Shown here: piece by piece, positions 33,051 to 41,110 of the stretch
Numbering within the stretch: the first letter of the stretch is position 1
Layout: each line of letters begins with the position of its first letter
Assembly: GCA_965238265.1 (NCBI GenBank)
Contig: OZ250185.1
Location: 496,001-560,000, forward strand
DNA from: JAJDUF01 sp965238265
Lineage (GTDB): Bacteria; Chloroflexota; UBA11872; UBA12225; JAJDUF01
Length of the DNA: 64,000 nucleotides
Reading direction: 5' to 3'
The notes under the pieces: generated by a model
Told to the model about the DNA's origin: nothing
Seen by the model: only the letters and a program-made list of their open reading frames with translations
The model's database searches: none
Position numbers and translations under genes: made by a program

Positions 33051-34343
33051 ATGTCAGTGGCGCAATTGTCAGCCGGCAGCAGCCGCAGCAGTGCCGTCAC
33101 CCGCACCTCGGCGCGGCGCCGACAGCGTGGCGACCCGCTGGCCGGCGCCCGCATTGCCATCGTCCACGACTACCTCAACCAGATGGGCGGTGCCGAGCGC
33201 GTTCTGGAGGTGCTCCACGAGGTCTTTCCCGAGGCGCCCATCTATACGTCCATGTACGAGCCGGCGCTCGTGTCGCCCGCGTTCGGGCGGATGGAGGTCC
33301 ATACCTCCTTTATGCAGCGCCTGCCGTTCGCCACGCGCCGTCACCAGGCATTTCTCCCGTTCTACCCGGCGGCCTTCGAGCAGTTCGACCTCTCCGGGTA
33401 CGACGTGGTGCTTTCCATGAGTAGCGCCTGGTCCAAGGGCGTGGTCACGCAGCCGGAGACGTGTCACGTGTGTTACTGCCTCACACCGATGCGCTTTGCC
33501 TGGCAGGCGCACACCTACGCGGCGCAGGAACGCATCCCCCGCTGGGCCACGTGGCTGCTGCCCCATATCCTGACGTGGCTGCGGACGTGGGACGCGGCCA
33601 CCGCGCAGCGCGTGGATGCCTTTGCGGCTATCTCCCGCGTCGTGGCCAGGCGGATAACCAAGTATTACCGGCGGCCGGCAACCGTGATCCATCCACCGGT
33701 GGATACCCAACGCTACGCACCGGCCAACCAGCACGAGGACTACTTCCTCGTCGTCTCGCGCCTCGTCCCCTACAAGCGCATTGATCTGGCCGTTCGCGCC
33801 TGTACCGAGCTAGGCTTGCCGCTCAAGGTCGTGGGGGCCGGGCGCGACCGGGCGCGTCTGCAAGCGGTCGCCGGTCCAACGGTAGAGTTTCTCGGTCGGC
33901 TGCCGGACGCTACGATCCGCGAGCTTATGGCGCGGTGTCGCGCTTTCCTCTTCCCTGGTGAAGAGGATTTCGGCCTCACCCCGCTAGAGGCCCAAGCCTC
34001 GGGCCGGCCGGTGATTGCGCTGGCGCGCGGCGGTGCGCTCGAAACGGTCGTGGACGGTGTAACCGGTCGGCTCTTCCCGGAGCCGACCGTGGCCGCGCTG
34101 GCCACTGCGCTCGCCGGCTTGCGCGATGCGGACTTCGATGCTCGCACCATTCGTCGCCACGCGGTCCGGTTCGATACCGGCCACTTCAAGCAGCGCCTCC
34201 GACGGTTTGTTGCCGAGCGTTGGGCGGCGCATCGTACCGATCTCCAAGCAGCGCCGCGCGCTCGGCGCAGCGCAAAGCACCGGCGGCGCCGGCCATCCAC
34301 GGAAGGACGCAGTGGTCCGGCCGGCATACCCGGCCCGAAATGA
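33051..34343 (+). CDS. Glycosyltransferase family 4
   Basis: A 430-aa GT-B glycosyltransferase. The N-terminal domain contains IAIVHDYLNQMGGAERVLEV and the C-terminal domain VVSRLVPYKRIDLAVRAC, PGEEDFGLTPLEAQASGRPV (E-x7-E) and RGGALETVVDG. It starts 4 bases after the sugar transferase stop, so it belongs to the operon. The first 30 residues and last 40 or so residues are Arg/Ser/Ala-rich and not family-like; translation could start later. A role in extending the repeat unit after the priming transferase is expected. Confidence 0.88.
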   Translation: MSVAQLSAGSSRSSAVTRTSARRRQRGDPLAGARIAIVHDYLNQMGGAERVLEVLHEVFPEAPIYTSMYEPALVSPAFGRMEVHTSFMQRLPFATRRHQAFLPFYPAAFEQFDLSGYDVVLSMSSAWSKGVVTQPETCHVCYCLTPMRFAWQAHTYAAQERIPRWATWLLPHILTWLRTWDAATAQRVDAFAAISRVVARRITKYYRRPATVIHPPVDTQRYAPANQHEDYFLVVSRLVPYKRIDLAVRACTELGLPLKVVGAGRDRARLQAVAGPTVEFLGRLPDATIRELMARCRAFLFPGEEDFGLTPLEAQASGRPVIALARGGALETVVDGVTGRLFPEPTVAALATALAGLRDADFDARTIRRHAVRFDTGHFKQRLRRFVAERWAAHRTDLQAAPRARRSAKHRRRRPSTEGRSGPAGIPGPK

Positions 34344-34451
34344 GGTCAGCAGCCGCTGCCGTCCGTTTCAGCGAGTAAGCTACTGGCCGGCTGGCATGGA
34401 AGACGCTACCCTTAGCGCGAGGGACGCACGCCTGCCCCCTTCCGGCGTACT

Positions 34452-34494
34452 CCCCCTCTCCACCGGTGGAGAGGGGCCCGGGGGGGTGAGGACA
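34452..34494. repeat. Palindromic repeat, family D (copy 2)
   Basis: CCCCTCTCCACCGGTGGAGAGGGG at 34453-34476 (24 bases; arms CCCCTCTCCACC and GGTGGAGAGGGG) is a perfect palindrome followed by CCCGGGGGGGTGAGGAC. It lies between the glycosyltransferase and the Wzz-like gene, matching the copy at 20037. Confidence 0.8.
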
Positions 34495-34514
34495 GCGGCC
34501 CAAACGGCACACGT

Positions 34515-35297
34515 ATGGAACTGCGGGAATACTGGCATATTATCTGGTCGCGGCGGCTGGTGATCGGCACGCTGCTGCTTGTCACATTTGTGGCCAGCAT
34601 GGGGCTGACCTACGGCCGTCCGGTGGATTACGAGACCGTGATGCGCATTCTCGTCAAACCGATCCTGCCCAGCGGGCCGGACACGGGCTACTATTCCCTC
34701 GAGTACTACCGGACACTGTTTGCGGAGTACATACAGGACGATCTATCCGAGGTCATCAAGAGCCGCCAGTTCGCCGAGGACATCAACGAGTTCATTGAGA
34801 CGCGCTACGGAGCAGCACTGGAGGCTGAGGAGATCGCGACGTCGTTCGAGACCCGCAAAGAACATCGTGTCGTGCGGATTACGATTACCACTCCTAGCGC
34901 GCGCTACACCAAGTGGATCGGGGAGGCGGCGGCGGAGCTGCTGCAGACCGTCGGTTGGGAGTACGTCTCGCCTGGTGACCGCCGCCATGTGGACGTGGAA
35001 GTCATTGATCCGCCGCACGAGCCGGCCGCGCCGACTCTCCTCTTCCGGTTCCTGACGGTTGTGCTGCACGTCTCGGTGGCTCTGGCCGTCGGTGTCGCCT
35101 TGGCTTTCCTGCTGGATACGTTCGATGATCGGGTTCGTACAGCGGACGAGGTAGAGAACGACCTGGGTTGGGCAGTGCTGGCTGCCGTTCCGAATGGAAA
35201 GCCGGCTGATCTGGCAAGCATTCAAGCGGAAGCTGCCAGCGAGGGCAGCGGAGCAGCAGATCGCGCGGCCGATAACGACGCGCAAACAACGCAGTAG
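34515..35297 (+). CDS. Wzz/YveK-like chain-length regulator (copy 1)
   Basis: This 260-aa protein has two membrane helices near the ends (LVIGTLLLVTFVASMGLTY at residues about 16-34, and LHVSVALAVGVALAFLLDTF at about 184-203) with a periplasmic domain between. This is the polysaccharide co-polymerase layout. A Pro-containing motif before the second helix (PPHEPAAPTLLFR) is typical. It would control polymer length together with the BY-kinase at 36044. The 3' end is Ala/Asp-rich. It is followed by a second, related gene, so the co-polymerase may be heteromeric. Confidence 0.78.
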   Translation: MELREYWHIIWSRRLVIGTLLLVTFVASMGLTYGRPVDYETVMRILVKPILPSGPDTGYYSLEYYRTLFAEYIQDDLSEVIKSRQFAEDINEFIETRYGAALEAEEIATSFETRKEHRVVRITITTPSARYTKWIGEAAAELLQTVGWEYVSPGDRRHVDVEVIDPPHEPAAPTLLFRFLTVVLHVSVALAVGVALAFLLDTFDDRVRTADEVENDLGWAVLAAVPNGKPADLASIQAEAASEGSGAADRAADNDAQTTQ

Positions 35298-35307
35298 AGG
35301 CAGGAGC

Positions 35308-36057
35308 GTGGAATTCCGGCGCTATATTGGCATCCTCATTCGTAGCTGGCCGTTGATGGTGCTGTGCGGACTGGTGGGGTTGGCTGGCGCCTACACCTAT
35401 AGCGTCCAGACACCCCGCACCTACCGCACTACGGCCGCGCTGTCGGTGACTCCGAGCGTGATCGAGTATTGGACCGGCCAGGCCGTCGAGCGCCTACTCA
35501 ATAACTACACCCTGCGGCTCAAGTCGGGCGCCTTCTTAGAGCGCGTCACCCAGGACCTCGTCGCGCAGCAGCACCCGCTTGGGGCGGGCGAAGTAGCCGG
35601 CAAAGTGCAGGCTATTGCCTCCGGCGGCGAGTTTCGCATCACGATTCAGGTAGATGACGCCAACGCGCAGCGTGCCCAGGCCATCGCCAATGCCGTGGCC
35701 GAGCGCTTTGTCCACGAAATGGCGGTCGAGAACTACGCCCGTGAGAAACGCGACATCGAGGTCGCGCTATTGGATCGCGCGGGTCTACCGTCGGCGCCGT
35801 TCAGCCCCCGCCCGCGCCGGGCAGCCGCGGCCGGCCTCATCCTGGGAGCGATGGTGGGCCTCCTCGCCGGGGTGTTGCTGGAATACTGGCGCGACACCGT
35901 GCAGGGGGCTGAGGAAGTGCCGGAGCTACTGGGCCTCACCGTGATCGGGGTGCTGCCCACGGTACATCCGCCCCGGACCGGCTGGCGGCGCTGGCTGCCC
36001 CGCCGCGCCGCCGCCGCGCTGACACCGCAGACAGGAGTCGCCAGTGACCGACACTGA
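35308..36057 (+). CDS. Wzz/YveK-like chain-length regulator (copy 2)
   Basis: A 249-aa protein from GTG 35308 (VEFRRYIGILIRSWPL), with a purine-rich AGAGGCAGGAG stretch upstream; the frame is open further up but overlaps the preceding gene. Helices at about residues 13-31 and 173-192 (AGLILGAMVGLLAGVLLEYW) bracket a periplasmic domain, preceded by PSAPFSPRP (the Pro-rich motif of co-polymerases). It ends by overlapping the BY-kinase gene by 14 bases, matching the membrane-adaptor plus kinase pairing of Gram-positive-type systems. Confidence 0.78.
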   Translation: MEFRRYIGILIRSWPLMVLCGLVGLAGAYTYSVQTPRTYRTTAALSVTPSVIEYWTGQAVERLLNNYTLRLKSGAFLERVTQDLVAQQHPLGAGEVAGKVQAIASGGEFRITIQVDDANAQRAQAIANAVAERFVHEMAVENYAREKRDIEVALLDRAGLPSAPFSPRPRRAAAAGLILGAMVGLLAGVLLEYWRDTVQGAEEVPELLGLTVIGVLPTVHPPRTGWRRWLPRRAAAALTPQTGVASDRH

Positions 36058-36721
36058 CCCCACCCTGGTCACGCTCACGCATCCGCGGTCGCCCGCGGCC
36101 GAAGCCTATCGGACGCTACGGACGAACGTACAGTTTGCCGGCGGCGAGCAGGCGGTGCGGACCATGCTGATTACGAGCGCCGGCCCGGATGAAGGGAAGT
36201 CCGCTGCCGCCGCCAACCTGGCCATCACGCTCGCCCAGGCCGACCACTCGGTCATCCTGGTAGACAGCGACCTGCGGCGGCCGGTCCAGCACCGGCTCTT
36301 CGGCCTCCAAAGCCAGCCGGGTCTGGCCGATATGCTCGCCGGCGACGGGCCGGACGAAGCGCCGCTCCAAGCCACGGCCGTGCCCCAGCTCTCGCTCCTG
36401 GCCAGTGGGCCGCTGCCGCCAAACCCGGCCGAGCTGCTCGGCGCGGCGCGCATGGGCCGGGTACTCCGAACCATCCGCGAGCAGGCCGACTATGTCGTGA
36501 TCGATTCACCGCCGGCCGTGCTCGTGACCGACGCCGCCGTGCTCGCCACCCAGGTAGACGGCGTGCTGCTCGTGCTGTCGCTTGGGAAGGTGAAGCGCGA
36601 GATGGCCCGCAAAGCCAAAACCCTCCTGGAAAACGTGTCGGCGCGAATCCTGGGCGTTGTCCTCAGCAATGCCCCCTACGACGCCCGCGACTTCCGCGAC
36701 TACTACGCCGCTTCCGGCTGA
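36044..36721 (+). CDS. CpsD/CapB-type bacterial tyrosine kinase
   Basis: This 225-aa cytoplasmic kinase has Walker A SAGPDEGKS (residues 45-53), Walker A' VILVDSDLRRP and Walker B YVVIDSPPA. The segment SPAAEAYRTLRTNVQF is the usual oligomerisation motif. A Tyr-containing tail (YDARDFRDYYAASG) supplies autophosphorylation sites, though fewer than in well-studied kinases. It works with the Wzz-like membrane proteins encoded just before it (14-base overlap) to regulate polysaccharide length and export. Confidence 0.9.
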   Translation: MTDTDPTLVTLTHPRSPAAEAYRTLRTNVQFAGGEQAVRTMLITSAGPDEGKSAAAANLAITLAQADHSVILVDSDLRRPVQHRLFGLQSQPGLADMLAGDGPDEAPLQATAVPQLSLLASGPLPPNPAELLGAARMGRVLRTIREQADYVVIDSPPAVLVTDAAVLATQVDGVLLVLSLGKVKREMARKAKTLLENVSARILGVVLSNAPYDARDFRDYYAASG

Positions 36722-36733
36722 TGCCCCGGCGGT

Positions 36734-36797
36734 CGTCATTCCCGCGAAAGCAGGAATCCACGTCCCCCTGCCGCAGCGGGGGGACCATAGGGGGGCC
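36734..36797. repeat. Compound repeat (family A palindrome plus CCATAGGGGGG element)
   Basis: TTCCCGCGAAAGCAGGAA followed by CGTCCCCCTGCC...GGGGGGACCATAGGGGGG. It separates the kinase gene from rfbB and has the same compound order as at 22974 and 60076. Confidence 0.85.
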
Positions 36798-36817
36798 ACC
36801 CCGCAAGGAGCAAGAAC

Positions 36818-37834
36818 ATGCGCCTCCTCGTAACCGGCTGTGCCGGCTTCATCGGCAGCAATTTCGTGCGCTACTACCTGCGGCAATACCCCGAGGACAG
36901 CATCATCGGCCTGGACAAGCTGACCTACGCCGGCAATCGCGCCAACCTGGCACACGCAGATAGTGATCCCCGCTTCCGTTTCGTCCAGGCCGACATTGCG
37001 GATAGCGAGGCGGTCGGGGCGCTGACGAAAGAGGTGGACGCGGTGGTCAACTTTGCCGCCGAGTCGCACGTGGACCGCTCGCTGTTGGACCCGGATGCCT
37101 TCATCCGCACCAATGTCGTGGGGCTGCACGTGTTGCTGGAGGCGGCGCGCCAAGCCGGCGTGCAGCGGTTCTTGCAGGTGAGTACCGACGAGGTGTACGG
37201 CCACGTGCCGGCCGGGCTGGCGGATGAGCACGCACCGCTCGCGCCGCGCAATCCGTACTCGGCGAGCAAGGCTGGTGGCGACCTCCTCGTCCAGTCCTAC
37301 TGGCACAGTCACGGGCTGCCGGTGGTGCTCACCCGCGGCGCCAACACGATTGGGCCGTACCAGTACCCGGAAAAAGTCACGCCCCTCTTTGTCACGAACG
37401 CTCTCGACGACGAGCCGCTGCCGATCTACGGCCAAGGGACGGCCGTGCGCGATTACCTCTACGTGGACGATCACTGCGCGGCGATTGCGCTCGTCCTCCA
37501 CGACGGGACCGCCGGTCAGGTCTACAACGTCGGGGCGAACGAGGAAGTGAATACCGTCGCGCTGGCGAGACGCATCCTCGATCTGCTCGGCAAGCCGCAG
37601 ACGCTGATGCGGCACGTAGGCGACCGCCCCGGCCACGACTACCGTTACAGCATGGACAGCGGCCGGCTGCACGCGCTGGGCTGGCAGCGGCGCTACGACC
37701 TCGACACGACTATCGAGGCCACCGTCCGCTGGTACGAGACCCACGAGAGTTGGTGGCGACCGATCAAGTCCGGCGCCTTCCTCGAATACTACCGCCGCAA
37801 CTACGGCCCGAAGCTGGCGACCGTAGCGTCGTAG
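36818..37834 (+). CDS. rfbB: dTDP-glucose 4,6-dehydratase
   Basis: A 338-aa short-chain dehydrogenase of the RmlB type. NAD-binding TGCAGFIGSN (residues 6-15), catalytic STDEVYGH (Thr, Asp, Glu) and YSASK (Tyr, Lys) are present, with NFAAESHVDRS and the DYLYVDDHC region typical of dTDP-sugar dehydratases. It makes dTDP-4-keto-6-deoxy-glucose, the precursor of rhamnose and other deoxysugars. It closes the exopolysaccharide operon; rfbA, rfbC and rfbD are not in the window. A repeat separates it from the kinase gene, so read-through is uncertain. Confidence 0.92.
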   Translation: MRLLVTGCAGFIGSNFVRYYLRQYPEDSIIGLDKLTYAGNRANLAHADSDPRFRFVQADIADSEAVGALTKEVDAVVNFAAESHVDRSLLDPDAFIRTNVVGLHVLLEAARQAGVQRFLQVSTDEVYGHVPAGLADEHAPLAPRNPYSASKAGGDLLVQSYWHSHGLPVVLTRGANTIGPYQYPEKVTPLFVTNALDDEPLPIYGQGTAVRDYLYVDDHCAAIALVLHDGTAGQVYNVGANEEVNTVALARRILDLLGKPQTLMRHVGDRPGHDYRYSMDSGRLHALGWQRRYDLDTTIEATVRWYETHESWWRPIKSGAFLEYYRRNYGPKLATVAS

Positions 37835-37883
37835 GGGTGCCATTCCTGGCCTTTTAGCAGTAGAGGGCTACAGCACGCTGCGC

Positions 37884-37919
37884 CCATCTCCCTGCGGAGC
37901 GGGGGGCCATAGGGGGGCC
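37884..37919. repeat. CCATAGGGGGG-type repeat next to the DUF433 gene
   Basis: CATCTCCCTGCGGAGCGG followed by GGGGCCATAGGGGGGCC. It lies in the gap between rfbB and the stop of the DUF433 gene, where a toxin partner might have been expected. Confidence 0.75.
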
Positions 37920-37929
37920 AGCGCCCCGC

Positions 37930-38193
37930 TTACGCAACGTCCAAGAGGTGTCCTGGTTCCGCCTTAGGTGTGAGACTTCGTTTGCGGTACTCGGCTTCGA
38001 CGAGCGCCTGCGCGTAGGCCAGGCAGGCCCTCGCGTCTGCCTCCGTGAGCCTGGGGAAGGCTGCGAAGAGGTGCTCAAGGTCCAGGTTTGCAGCGAGATA
38101 CTCCAGGACTAACGCGACCGGGATGCGCGTACCCTTGACAACGGGCTTCCCGACCATAATCTGCGGATCAGCGACTATGCGATCTTCATACAT
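37930..38193 (-). CDS. DUF433 protein (antitoxin-like)
   Basis: This 87-aa protein has the DUF433 signature: IVADPQIMVGKPVVKGTRIPVALVLEYLA (only the first part is quoted in runs; residues about 6-34) and FPRLTEADARACLAYA near the C-terminus. DUF433 proteins usually precede a DUF5615/PIN-like toxin in one operon. Here nothing follows on the minus strand except a G-rich repeat and the convergent rfbB gene, so it is an orphan. Confidence 0.82.
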   Translation of the reverse strand: MYEDRIVADPQIMVGKPVVKGTRIPVALVLEYLAANLDLEHLFAAFPRLTEADARACLAYAQALVEAEYRKRSLTPKAEPGHLLDVA

Positions 38194-38306
38194 CGGCTCA
38201 CCTCGTCTCTATGTTGCAGAGTCGAGCACCATCTCGTCAATATCCCCCTAAAAACCGTACAGCGTGCAGTGGACGCGAGGCTGCTTGTCCAGGAGACACG
38301 CCCAAT

Positions 38307-38376
38307 GTGGGGCAACCCTGGCGGTTGCCCTCTTCCCCGTCCGAGGCCTGGGCGCCCACAAGGGATACGCTTACGG
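38307..38376. repeat. Imperfect palindromic repeat, family E (copy 1)
   Basis: TGGGGCAACCCTGGCGGTTG through GGGCGCCCACAAGGGATACG. A related copy lies at 43237-43304. Both copies sit at the same place relative to the DUF4365 cassettes, just inside the hsdR stub. Confidence 0.7.
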
Positions 38377-38400
38377 GGTTGGCGGGCAGCGGTGGCCGCC

Positions 38401-38442
38401 GAAGTGTGCCTGTCCGACGGCAAACTCGGTGATGGTGGTCAT
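38401..38442 (-). pseudogene. hsdR 5' stub (copy 1)
   Basis: From ATG 38442, 14 bases after the stop of the ~380-aa gene, the reading MTTITEFAVGQAHF resembles the first residues of type I restriction subunit HsdR (usual form ITESTIEQAALAWLE). After about a dozen codons it runs into the family E repeat. The corresponding stub in the second cassette is better conserved. Confidence 0.5.
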
Positions 38443-38456
38443 CTGCTCACTATTCT

Positions 38457-39596
38457 CTACTCAGCCTGGCCTGGTGGATCCGCACTGGAAATGACTGATA
38501 CGATACGCGGGTTCAGCAAACTCCATCGCTGACCGACTCGCTCGAGGTCACCATCAGCGATGACCGCTGCCCTATCCCTATGAGCCTTGATGGCCCGCTC
38601 GTAATCGGCCGCATTTAGAACGGCAGTAACTGACTGAGCTTCTCCATCAATGTCTGACCGTAGCGCGATTGTACCGTCCGTTTGGCTTTTGTCACGCTTC
38701 AGTCTATGTACGAAACCGAACAGACGCTCATCCGGTCTCGGTTCGCGGTTTCGGAACTCCCGTGCGGCCTCGCGCAAGATTGGAGCGTCATCACTGGAGA
38801 AGCAAATGACATCCCGTGCCTTCTTCCTCGGACGAGTGCGAGCCCAAGCCAAGCTGACATCCAGTGTCGGAAACGGCTCTATCAACTGAACAAGGGCCTC
38901 GAACAGATTAACGCTTGCACCATACGGCACGGCTGCGGAGAAAGCGACAGTATCTCCCCCAACTGTCTCTTCAGTCGCCTCGCGGGTAGCATTCAGGGCA
39001 TCGGCCAGGCGCACTGTAATCCGGCGCTCAATCGGGTCGTGATTGGCACCACAGCCCGGAATAAACGGTAGCTGTATTGGCGGCGGTACGACCGGGGTCA
39101 ACAGAGAAACAGCGAAACTGCCCTGTTCAGTCTGCCCCAAGCGCACTCGACGCATATAGTCATTGGCTTTCTTGTTTGCGCCCGCACGGTAGAGCGGCCG
39201 TGGATTGGACAGCGAGCAGGCTGCGGCCAGGAGCATATCGCGCGCGCCACTAACAAGGCTAACTCCGTCGCCCAGGGGTACGGCACCATCGTCTTTGCCG
39301 CCAGCCCGCACGCGGATTACGTCGCGATCGGCTGTAACCAAGTCACGGTAAAGAGAAAGGTTGTCTATATCAGCGACCTTCGCGAAAATCTCAATGAGTT
39401 GTGATACTACATTCGCGTAATCACCGAGGCGTTGGGTTCGCGGCAGAATAATCTCCGGCAGTCCCTCGGCTGCATACACGTCGGAATAATCTCCGTAAGT
39501 ATCGACCTTACCCCAGCCCTCGACTCGGGCGTAAGCCGACAGCGCCGCAGGTGAAACTGCAACCAGGGCTTCCCTATCCCATATGCTGGCTTTCAT
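38457..39596 (-). CDS. Unknown ~380-aa protein of the DUF4365 cassette (copy 1)
   Basis: A 379-aa protein whose start overlaps the DUF4365 stop as ATGA. I do not recognise the family. It is clearly a paralogue of the protein at 43382-44524. Shared features are an early Gly-Trp (VEGWGK / SRGWEN), an I-x-x-P strand followed by DYA (LGDYANVV / IADYAESM), D-x-I-x-x-R, GA-x-x-ML-x-AAA and VPYGASVNLFEAL / VQYGVSANLCDSV. There are no membrane segments or obvious catalytic motif; the fold looks mixed alpha/beta. Position between hsdS and hsdR remnants suggests it began as an accessory gene of a type I restriction locus. Base composition looks lower in GC than the neighbours. Confidence 0.75.
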   Translation of the reverse strand: MKASIWDREALVAVSPAALSAYARVEGWGKVDTYGDYSDVYAAEGLPEIILPRTQRLGDYANVVSQLIEIFAKVADIDNLSLYRDLVTADRDVIRVRAGGKDDGAVPLGDGVSLVSGARDMLLAAACSLSNPRPLYRAGANKKANDYMRRVRLGQTEQGSFAVSLLTPVVPPPIQLPFIPGCGANHDPIERRITVRLADALNATREATEETVGGDTVAFSAAVPYGASVNLFEALVQLIEPFPTLDVSLAWARTRPRKKARDVICFSSDDAPILREAAREFRNREPRPDERLFGFVHRLKRDKSQTDGTIALRSDIDGEAQSVTAVLNAADYERAIKAHRDRAAVIADGDLERVGQRWSLLNPRIVSVISSADPPGQAE

Positions 39597-40093
39597 TGGA
39601 TCACCCCTGCCCTGGACTGTTCCATCAACATACGTAGGTTTTCGACATCGAATAGATTTTGCTCCGGGATTCGGACGGTGATAGACTCCAAGTTGGCTGT
39701 TTCCGGACGTCCCTTCAGATTCAACCAGTAAGCCCGATGCCTCAGTACAAGCTCATCTGCCGTAATTGTCATCCACAGATTCTCGTCTCTCGGCAAATCG
39801 AGTACCATGAGTAAGCGGGGCGTCTGGGTGTCAATGCGCAGCAGGTCATAATTTCGGCGATGCAATGGGAAGCGAAAGCATCCATTGTCCGGTCGGCCCA
39901 GATTGACGGTTGCTTTCAATTGCAATTCGAGAGCGGGACGCATCCCTCCACCAGCCTGGATGCGAAAGTCAATACCATCTCTATCTTCTGCGTACACGGC
40001 CGTAGAATATCCTGCACGCGCCGCCACAGCATACGCATAGGCACGGGACAAAGCTTCTTCCTGGTCGGTAACTGTCAGCAGGGTATCGGTCAT
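39593..40093 (-). CDS. DUF4365 nuclease-like protein (copy 1)
   Basis: This 166-aa protein carries the DUF4365 motif set: DRDGIDFRI (first Asp), then ELQLKATVN with the E-x-Q-x-K arrangement of PD-(D/E)xK nucleases, and later ADELVLRHRAYWLNLKGRP. The ATG overlaps the stop of the upstream hsdS frame as ATGA (after correcting one base in a G5 run), and its own stop overlaps the ~380-aa gene. This tight coupling indicates one transcript: hsdS, DUF4365, unknown gene. Expected role: nucleic-acid cleavage or binding in defence; not shown. Confidence 0.82.
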   Translation of the reverse strand: MTDTLLTVTDQEEALSRAYAYAVAARAGYSTAVYAEDRDGIDFRIQAGGGMRPALELQLKATVNLGRPDNGCFRFPLHRRNYDLLRIDTQTPRLLMVLDLPRDENLWMTITADELVLRHRAYWLNLKGRPETANLESITVRIPEQNLFDVENLRMLMEQSRAGVIQ

Positions 40094-40288
40094 TCAACTG
40101 TCTCCAGCTTTTCCTCAACATCCCCCAACCCGCACCTCCCCCGACACCAGCTTCGGCAGCAGTGTATCACCTAGCGCGGCGAGGGTGCTGGATTCCATTG
40201 TATTCAGCCGAATCTGCTCTTGAAGAGAGTAGCACAAATGATCGAATGTCTCAACTAATGACGGTTGGAGCAGATGATCTGAAGCTGG
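40090..40288 (-). pseudogene. hsdS 3' remnant (copy 1)
   Basis: The minus-strand reading LQEQIRLNTMESSTLAAL and then LLPKLVSGEVRV is the conserved C-terminal end of a type I restriction specificity subunit. It begins after an in-frame TAG (40289-40291). A G5 run near the end (40131-40135) breaks the frame by one base; corrected, it ends VGDVEEKLETVE with the stop overlapping the DUF4365 start. The rest of hsdS (both target-recognition domains) is missing. Confidence 0.7.
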
Positions 40289-40314
40289 CTACCATGCGCT
40301 GTCAATCGGCAGAG

Positions 40315-41100
40315 CTAGGCGGAGGCGCCGGTGTAGTGACGCAGGCCGAAGCGCCAAAAGGCTGCCGACACGACGAGCAGCGCCGCGGCAACTGCCAGCG
40401 CGGTCAGCAGCGTGCCCAGCGACAGCCGACCGGCCAGCGCTTCGGTCGGTACGGTCGTGGCAAAGGCGACCGGCACGATGAAGGTGAGGATGGCGCGCAG
40501 CCAGGTGGGATAGAGGCCAACGGGGAAGCGACCGGCCTGAAACAGACTGGTGAAGATCACCATGATGTTCTCGGCCCTGACCACCCAGAACGTCAACGTC
40601 GCCAAGACCAAATGCACACTGTAGATGATGGCGGCTCCGGCGATCAGCGCGACTGGAAAGGCCAGCATTTGCGCCGGTTCGCCGAGCACACCGAGCCGCG
40701 TTGCTCCGGCGACCAACAGCCCGATCCCCAGGAGCAGGTCGGTCACTCGCCAGATTCGTACCTCGCGGAAGCTGACCAAGAACTGGGACGATGCCGGCTT
40801 CGTCAGCCGGAAGTCGAGCGTGCCTTCACGCACGTCGGCCATGAGCTGCTCCAGACTGGGCTTGATGGTCATGCCCATCAGTCCGACCATGATGAAGTAC
40901 ACGCCCAGCAGCATCACCAGCTCCTCGGGACGCCAGCCGCCCAGGTCGTCAGTGTGGCTGAAAACGACCGCCAGGCCGCCGATGGCCGTGGCAAAGGAGA
41001 TCAGCGTCTGAAAGAGCTGCACCCAGAAGTTGGCGCGATAGGCCAGCTCGTTGAGCAAGCTCACCTTGAAGAAGACATGCAAGAGCCGCAGATAGAGCAT
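40315..41100 (-). CDS. ABC-2 type transporter permease (COG3694-like)
   Basis: A 261-aa membrane protein from ATG 41100 (MLYLRLLHVFFKVSLLNELAY), chosen because the upstream reading overlaps the other permease. About six membrane helices are visible, e.g. LVMLLGVYFIMVGLMGMTI and LLTALAVAAALLVVSAAFW. It begins 10 bases after the first permease gene. ATPase, permease, permease is the order of the uncharacterised COG4586-COG4587-COG3694 exporters; substrate unknown. Confidence 0.85.
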   Translation of the reverse strand: MLYLRLLHVFFKVSLLNELAYRANFWVQLFQTLISFATAIGGLAVVFSHTDDLGGWRPEELVMLLGVYFIMVGLMGMTIKPSLEQLMADVREGTLDFRLTKPASSQFLVSFREVRIWRVTDLLLGIGLLVAGATRLGVLGEPAQMLAFPVALIAGAAIIYSVHLVLATLTFWVVRAENIMVIFTSLFQAGRFPVGLYPTWLRAILTFIVPVAFATTVPTEALAGRLSLGTLLTALAVAAALLVVSAAFWRFGLRHYTGASA

Positions 41101-41110
41101 GACGCCTGCC

